Below, in pieces: positions 60,638-64,000 of a stretch of 64,000 nucleotides of DNA (position 1 is the first letter of the stretch; each line of letters begins with the position of its first letter). The stretch is from an uncultured Clostridia bacterium (lineage in GTDB: Bacteria > Bacillota > Clostridia > Christensenellales > Aristaeellaceae): NCBI GenBank assembly GCA_934636425.1, contig CAKUAV010000001.1, forward strand, positions 26,264-90,263, read 5' to 3'. The position numbers were made by a program, and so were the translations under genes. The notes beneath the pieces were generated by a model. That model made no database searches, was not told the DNA's origin, and saw only the letters and a list, made by a program, of their open reading frames with translations.

Positions 60638-62008
60638 ATGAATTTCCTGCTCATCAATGCCGATCAGCTGCGGCATGACTGCGTGGGATACCGAGGGCTG
60701 AGGCCGATCAAAACCCCGGCCCTCGATCGTCTGGCGGCGCAAAGCGTGGTCTACAGCCGCGCCTTTACGCCGCTGCCCGTGTGCGCCCCCGCCCGGCAGG
60801 CCATACTGTGCGGACGGCACCCTGATTCGTTCGGCGCGCAGTGGAATTACGATTTCATGCCCACGCCCACGGTTCAGCCTGAATGGTGCTGGCCGCGTCA
60901 GCTGAAGGAGAAAGGCTACAACACCGCCTATCTCGGCCGCTTCCATGTCTCCGCGACGCTGCATCCCGATTCGTTCGGCTACGACGAATGGGTCAGCTGG
61001 GCGGGTCACAAGCAGCTCCTGAAGGAGAAGTATCCGGACGCGGCCTACACCGGCGGCTGGATGGGCTGCGAAAGCCCGATCCCCGTCGAGGACAGCGGCA
61101 CGCACTGGATGGCGGCGCGCGCCTGCGAAATGATCGAAAAATTTGCCGCCGAGGGCAAGCCCTGGCACATCTGGGTCGATTATGAGGAGCCGCATCTGCC
61201 CTGCCGCCCGTCCGCGCCGTTTTCCACGATGTACGATCCCGACACCATCCCCATGTGGGAGGGCTGCGGCGATCCGTTCAACAACAAGCCCTACTGCCAC
61301 AGGCAGCAGACGCTCAGCTGGGATACGGACGCTCTGACGTGGGAGCACGACTTCAAGTATATGGTCGCGCGCTATTACGGCGTTGTGAGCCAGCTCGATC
61401 AGGCGATCGGCCGGATACTCGACGCGCTCGATCGCACCGGCCAGAAGGACGACACAATCGTCGTGTTCACGTCCGATCACGGCGATATGTGCGGCAGCCA
61501 CAATATGCTCGACAAGCACTATGTGCTCTATGACGACATCTGCCGCGTGCCGCTGATGGCGCGCGTGCCGGGCGTAAAGCCGCGCGTGTGCGACGCGTTC
61601 GTGTCCAACTGCGTGGACATCCCGTATTCGGTCATATCGTGGCTGGGACTTAACCATCCCGATATCGAGCACGGCCGGCTCCTTCCGCTCGCGCCCGAGG
61701 AGGACGATAACTGCCGCAGACAGATCGTCTCCACCTCCAACGGCCAGCAGTTCGGCCTGTATTCCACGCGCATGATTCGAGACGACCGCTACAAGTACGT
61801 CTGGAATCTCACCGATATCGACGAGCTGTACGACCTGACAAACGACCCCGGCGAGAAGCTCAATCTGATCGCCGCGCCCGAGCATCAGGCGCGCATCGCC
61901 CAGATGCGCCGCGATCTTTACGAAGAGCTGCGCGCGCACGGCGACCGGTTCGTCGGCAGCGACTGGATTCGCCGCCAGCTGCTCGAGGGCAAAAAGGCGC
62001 TGCGCTGA
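60638..62008 (+). CDS. Sulfatase with formylglycine motif
   Basis: A 456-residue type I sulfatase. The maturation motif C49-A-P-A-R53 (PVCAPARQAILCGR) is intact, so Cys49 should be converted to formylglycine; in an anaerobe this needs an anSME-type radical SAM enzyme, which is not in this window. Metal ligands are in LLINADQLRHD and VFTSDHGDMCGSHNM. No signal peptide: it probably desulfates imported sugars in the cytoplasm. The start ATG is 2 bp after the preceding stop, with only a weak ribosome binding site, implying coupling. It is clearly distinct from the sulfatase-like protein at 56.1 kb. Confidence 0.93.
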   Translation: MNFLLINADQLRHDCVGYRGLRPIKTPALDRLAAQSVVYSRAFTPLPVCAPARQAILCGRHPDSFGAQWNYDFMPTPTVQPEWCWPRQLKEKGYNTAYLGRFHVSATLHPDSFGYDEWVSWAGHKQLLKEKYPDAAYTGGWMGCESPIPVEDSGTHWMAARACEMIEKFAAEGKPWHIWVDYEEPHLPCRPSAPFSTMYDPDTIPMWEGCGDPFNNKPYCHRQQTLSWDTDALTWEHDFKYMVARYYGVVSQLDQAIGRILDALDRTGQKDDTIVVFTSDHGDMCGSHNMLDKHYVLYDDICRVPLMARVPGVKPRVCDAFVSNCVDIPYSVISWLGLNHPDIEHGRLLPLAPEEDDNCRRQIVSTSNGQQFGLYSTRMIRDDRYKYVWNLTDIDELYDLTNDPGEKLNLIAAPEHQARIAQMRRDLYEELRAHGDRFVGSDWIRRQLLEGKKALR

Positions 62009-62204
62009 CCGCGCGCAGCTGCGTTTCATAATGAGCCGCGTTTCGCAGGGGCGCTTCCGATCGAACCCTCGGCCGAAGCGCTTTCCGGCCCGGCCTCAGG
62101 ACAAGTCGAGAGGCGGCGCTGTATCGACGCCTTCGGATCGGACGGTCGGCTTCAGTCCCGCCGCATTGCACGCCGCAAGATATGAGACGCATTCCAACTT
62201 TCCG

Positions 62205-62244
62205 GAAAAATCCTCCCGCGCTCGCGCTCAATGGAGGCTTTTTC
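62205..62244 (+). terminator. Terminator-like hairpin before the ABC transporter genes
   Basis: GAAAAATCCTCC pairs with GGAGGCTTTTTC (one mismatch). It lies in the 294-bp gap between the sulfatase and the sugar-binding protein genes. I could not identify a promoter in the remaining bases. Confidence 0.5.
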
Positions 62245-62302
62245 AAATAAACCGCGCGCCGCACTGCGCGGCTGCATACCACAAAGAGGGAGAACACAGA
62301 TC

Positions 62303-63535
62303 ATGAAGAAAATCATCGCCCTTATGCTGACGCTCGCGCTGGCGCTCTCCTGCGCCGCCGTCGCCACGGCCGACGAAGCGCCCGTCGAGCTGACCTTCCA
62401 GCGCATCGGCTCCGACGCGGCCGAACACGACTACTGGAGCTGGGTCATCGAAGAATTCGAAAAGGCCAATCCCGACGTCAAAATCCTCTATGACGACGCC
62501 GCCATCGGCGCGGACATGGACACCAAGCTGAACACGCTCTTCGCCGCCGGCGACGGCCCCGATCTGATCGGCCACGGCATACTCTCCGTCGCCAGCCGCG
62601 TCGAGCAGGGTCACTATCTGCCGATCGACGATTACTTCAACGCCTGGTCGGGCAAGGACAACCTGATGCCCAGCGTGCTGGCCAACGGCACCTACAAGGG
62701 TCATGTCTACGGCGTCGGCTATTCATCCACGCCCTTCGTGTTCGCCTATCGCTCCGATCTGCTCGAGGCGGCCAATCTCTCCGTGCCCAAGACCTGGGAC
62801 GAGCTGGCCGAAACCGCCCGCGCGCTGACCGAGAAGAACGAGAAGGGCGAGATCACGTTCTCCGGCTTCTGCTTCCCCTCTGCGGGCGGCAATCTGGTCG
62901 AGCTGGACGTGTTCGTCTACGGCAACGGCGGCGCCTACATGGATGAGGATTCCAACCCCATCATGACCGGCGAGGAAAAGGTCGAGGCCATCAACTTCCT
63001 CAAGGGTCTGCTGCCCGACGTGAACATCGCCTATTCCTCCAGCGACACCAACCCCTTCGTGAAGGGTCAGGCCGCCATGACGCTCATCAACAACGTCGCT
63101 CTGACCGGCATGATGGCCGAGGGCAGCGAATACGCCGGCAAGGTCGGCATCGCGCTGCCTCCCAACAACGGCACCGAGGCCACATTCTCCGGCTGCAACA
63201 TGCTCTTCATGGGCCGCGACTGCGCCGATAAGGACGCCGCCTGGCGCTTCATCGAGTTCGTCATGACCGAGGAATCCACGCTCAAGCGCGCCGAGATGTG
63301 CAACATCCCCGTGACGCTGTCCTCCCTGTCCGACGAGTTCGTCGCCATGGATCCCTGGAACAGCGTGCGCATCGACTGCGTTGAGCACGGCATCGGCATG
63401 CCGCGCGCCGTGTGGTCGCCGTCCTTCCAGACCATCCGCAACGAGCTGGTTCAGAACGTGCTCTTCGGCGACGTGGACGCGGAAACCGCGCTCAAGGACG
63501 CTCAGGAGAAGCTGGAGTTCGAGATGGACTACTGA
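62303..63535 (+). CDS. ABC transporter extracellular sugar-binding protein
   Basis: A 410-residue solute-binding protein of the family 1 (sugar) type. The N-terminus MKKIIALMLTLALALSC is a signal peptide; the Cys at 17 may be lipidated, but the lipobox is weak, and cleavage after ATA is an alternative. The mature part shows the usual segments: FEKANPDVKILYD, TKLNTLFAAGDGPDLIGHG, AYRSDLLEAANLSVPKTWDEL, GQAAMTLINN and the DAAWRFIEFVMTEES helix. ATG 62303 has GAGGGAG 10 nt upstream; a longer frame from 62231 lacks a signal. A permease gene follows, so this is the import system of the catabolic locus. The ligand is unknown. Confidence 0.93.
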   Translation: MKKIIALMLTLALALSCAAVATADEAPVELTFQRIGSDAAEHDYWSWVIEEFEKANPDVKILYDDAAIGADMDTKLNTLFAAGDGPDLIGHGILSVASRVEQGHYLPIDDYFNAWSGKDNLMPSVLANGTYKGHVYGVGYSSTPFVFAYRSDLLEAANLSVPKTWDELAETARALTEKNEKGEITFSGFCFPSAGGNLVELDVFVYGNGGAYMDEDSNPIMTGEEKVEAINFLKGLLPDVNIAYSSSDTNPFVKGQAAMTLINNVALTGMMAEGSEYAGKVGIALPPNNGTEATFSGCNMLFMGRDCADKDAAWRFIEFVMTEESTLKRAEMCNIPVTLSSLSDEFVAMDPWNSVRIDCVEHGIGMPRAVWSPSFQTIRNELVQNVLFGDVDAETALKDAQEKLEFEMDY

Positions 63536-63559
63536 TTCCCCCCTGTCGCTTCCATGACC

Positions 63560-63587
63560 TGCCTGGGCGGTCGCTTTCGGCCGCTCA
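63560..63587 (+). other. Intercistronic hairpin between binding protein and permease
   Basis: CCTGGGCGGTCG pairs with CGGCCGCTCAGG (G-U and A-G type imperfections). Such hairpins commonly lower expression of the permease relative to the binding protein. Confidence 0.5.
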
Positions 63588-63664
63588 GGCTCGTTGTCGT
63601 TTGAAGCGCCTCTAAAACGCATCTTAACATTCCAAAATACAGACCCGAATGCGAGGAACCGATC

Positions 63665-64000
63665 ATGAACACACGCCCCATTCGCTATAACCGGCGCGAC
63701 ACGCTCGCCGCCTGGCTGATGCTGACTCCCTTTCTGATATTCTTCGCGCTCTTCGTGGTCTATCCGATCATAATGAACTTCTATTACAGCTTCACCAATT
63801 ACGATCTGAACAGGGCGAAATGGGTGGGGCTGAAGAACTACAAACGGCTCTTTAAGGACGCCGCCTTCATCATGGCGCTCAGAAACACGTCGATCTACGC
63901 CCTTTTCAGCGTGCTGGCGCTGACAATTCTGGGCTTTCTGACCGCCTCTGCGCTCAACCGCGAGATCCGCGGCCTGCGCTTCATCCGCACGCTGATGATA
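63665..64000 (+). CDS. ABC transporter sugar permease, N-terminal part, truncated by window end
   Basis: The frame from ATG 63665 (GAGGA 7 nt upstream) stays open to the window end, giving 112 codons. The protein begins with a short basic stretch, a membrane segment (LAAWLMLTPFLIFFALFVVY), then YSFTNYDLNRAKWVGLKNY, the standard start of MalF/UgpA-type permeases, and a second segment (YALFSVLALTILGFLTASAL). It works with the binding protein encoded upstream. The partner MalG-type permease would be expected just beyond the window. Confidence 0.92.
   Translation, partial: MNTRPIRYNRRDTLAAWLMLTPFLIFFALFVVYPIIMNFYYSFTNYDLNRAKWVGLKNYKRLFKDAAFIMALRNTSIYALFSVLALTILGFLTASALNREIRGLRFIRTLMI

Overview
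The window looks like chromosome from a GC-rich member of the Bacillota, most likely class Clostridia. This is inferred from gene content: the sporulation pair yqfC/yqfD, the order yqfC-yqfD-phoH-pgpH-ybeY-cdd-era-recO, an FHA-ftsW-pbpA cell-wall cluster, strong AGGAGG ribosome binding sites and sigma-A type TATAAT promoters. Stops are standard (TAA, TAG, TGA). I saw no tRNA, rRNA, CRISPR array or intact insertion sequence.

Layout. 1-2908 (+): the 3' end of uxaC (uronate isomerase), a macro-domain protein with a C-terminal helical domain, and a VWA protein. 3210-10351 (-): an M24 peptidase, an RsmC-like methyltransferase, an RsuA-family pseudouridine synthase, gyrA and gyrB. 10575-11726 (+): a MalY/PatB-type C-S lyase. 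12369-22413 (-): one long run from FHA-ftsW-pbpA through MoxR-DUF58-DUF4129 to uvrC and a PepV-like dipeptidase. 22736-29496: a heparinase II/III protein, a CNNM/CorC-type membrane protein, an SGNH hydrolase and a GH99-like protein. 29774-32936 (-): an unusual membrane-anchored Hsp70-like ATPase and an uncharacterised membrane partner, separated by a 55-bp tandem repeat. 33415-41080 (-): the conserved housekeeping/sporulation block, in which ybeY and cdd are fused. 41398-47364 (-): alpha-L-fucosidase, MATE transporter, GH36-like glycosidase and a NYN-OST-HTH predicted RNase. 47643-51766 (-): topB, murA and a FmdB zinc ribbon. 52020-52724 (+): a YgjP-type metallopeptidase.

52737-64000 (+) is the most interesting accessory region. 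It begins with a KDPG-aldolase/VOC fusion and its own terminator. After a regulatory region rich in palindromes comes an apparent operon: TIM-barrel isomerase, three Gfo/Idh/MocA oxidoreductases, two sulfatase-superfamily hydrolases, an AraC regulator, and then a sugar-binding protein and the start of an ABC permease. With uxaC at the other end of the window, this suggests import and breakdown of sulfated or uronic-acid-containing sugars. The substrate cannot be named from sequence alone. One of the two sulfatase-like enzymes lacks the formylglycine motif and has Thr at the nucleophile position.

Several intergenic regions hold diverged repeats: three units at 11.8-12.3 kb, a homologous pair at 26.9 and 33.2 kb, and the 55-bp array at 31.9 kb. 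All assignments come from reading the sequence and recalled family motifs. No database search was run.
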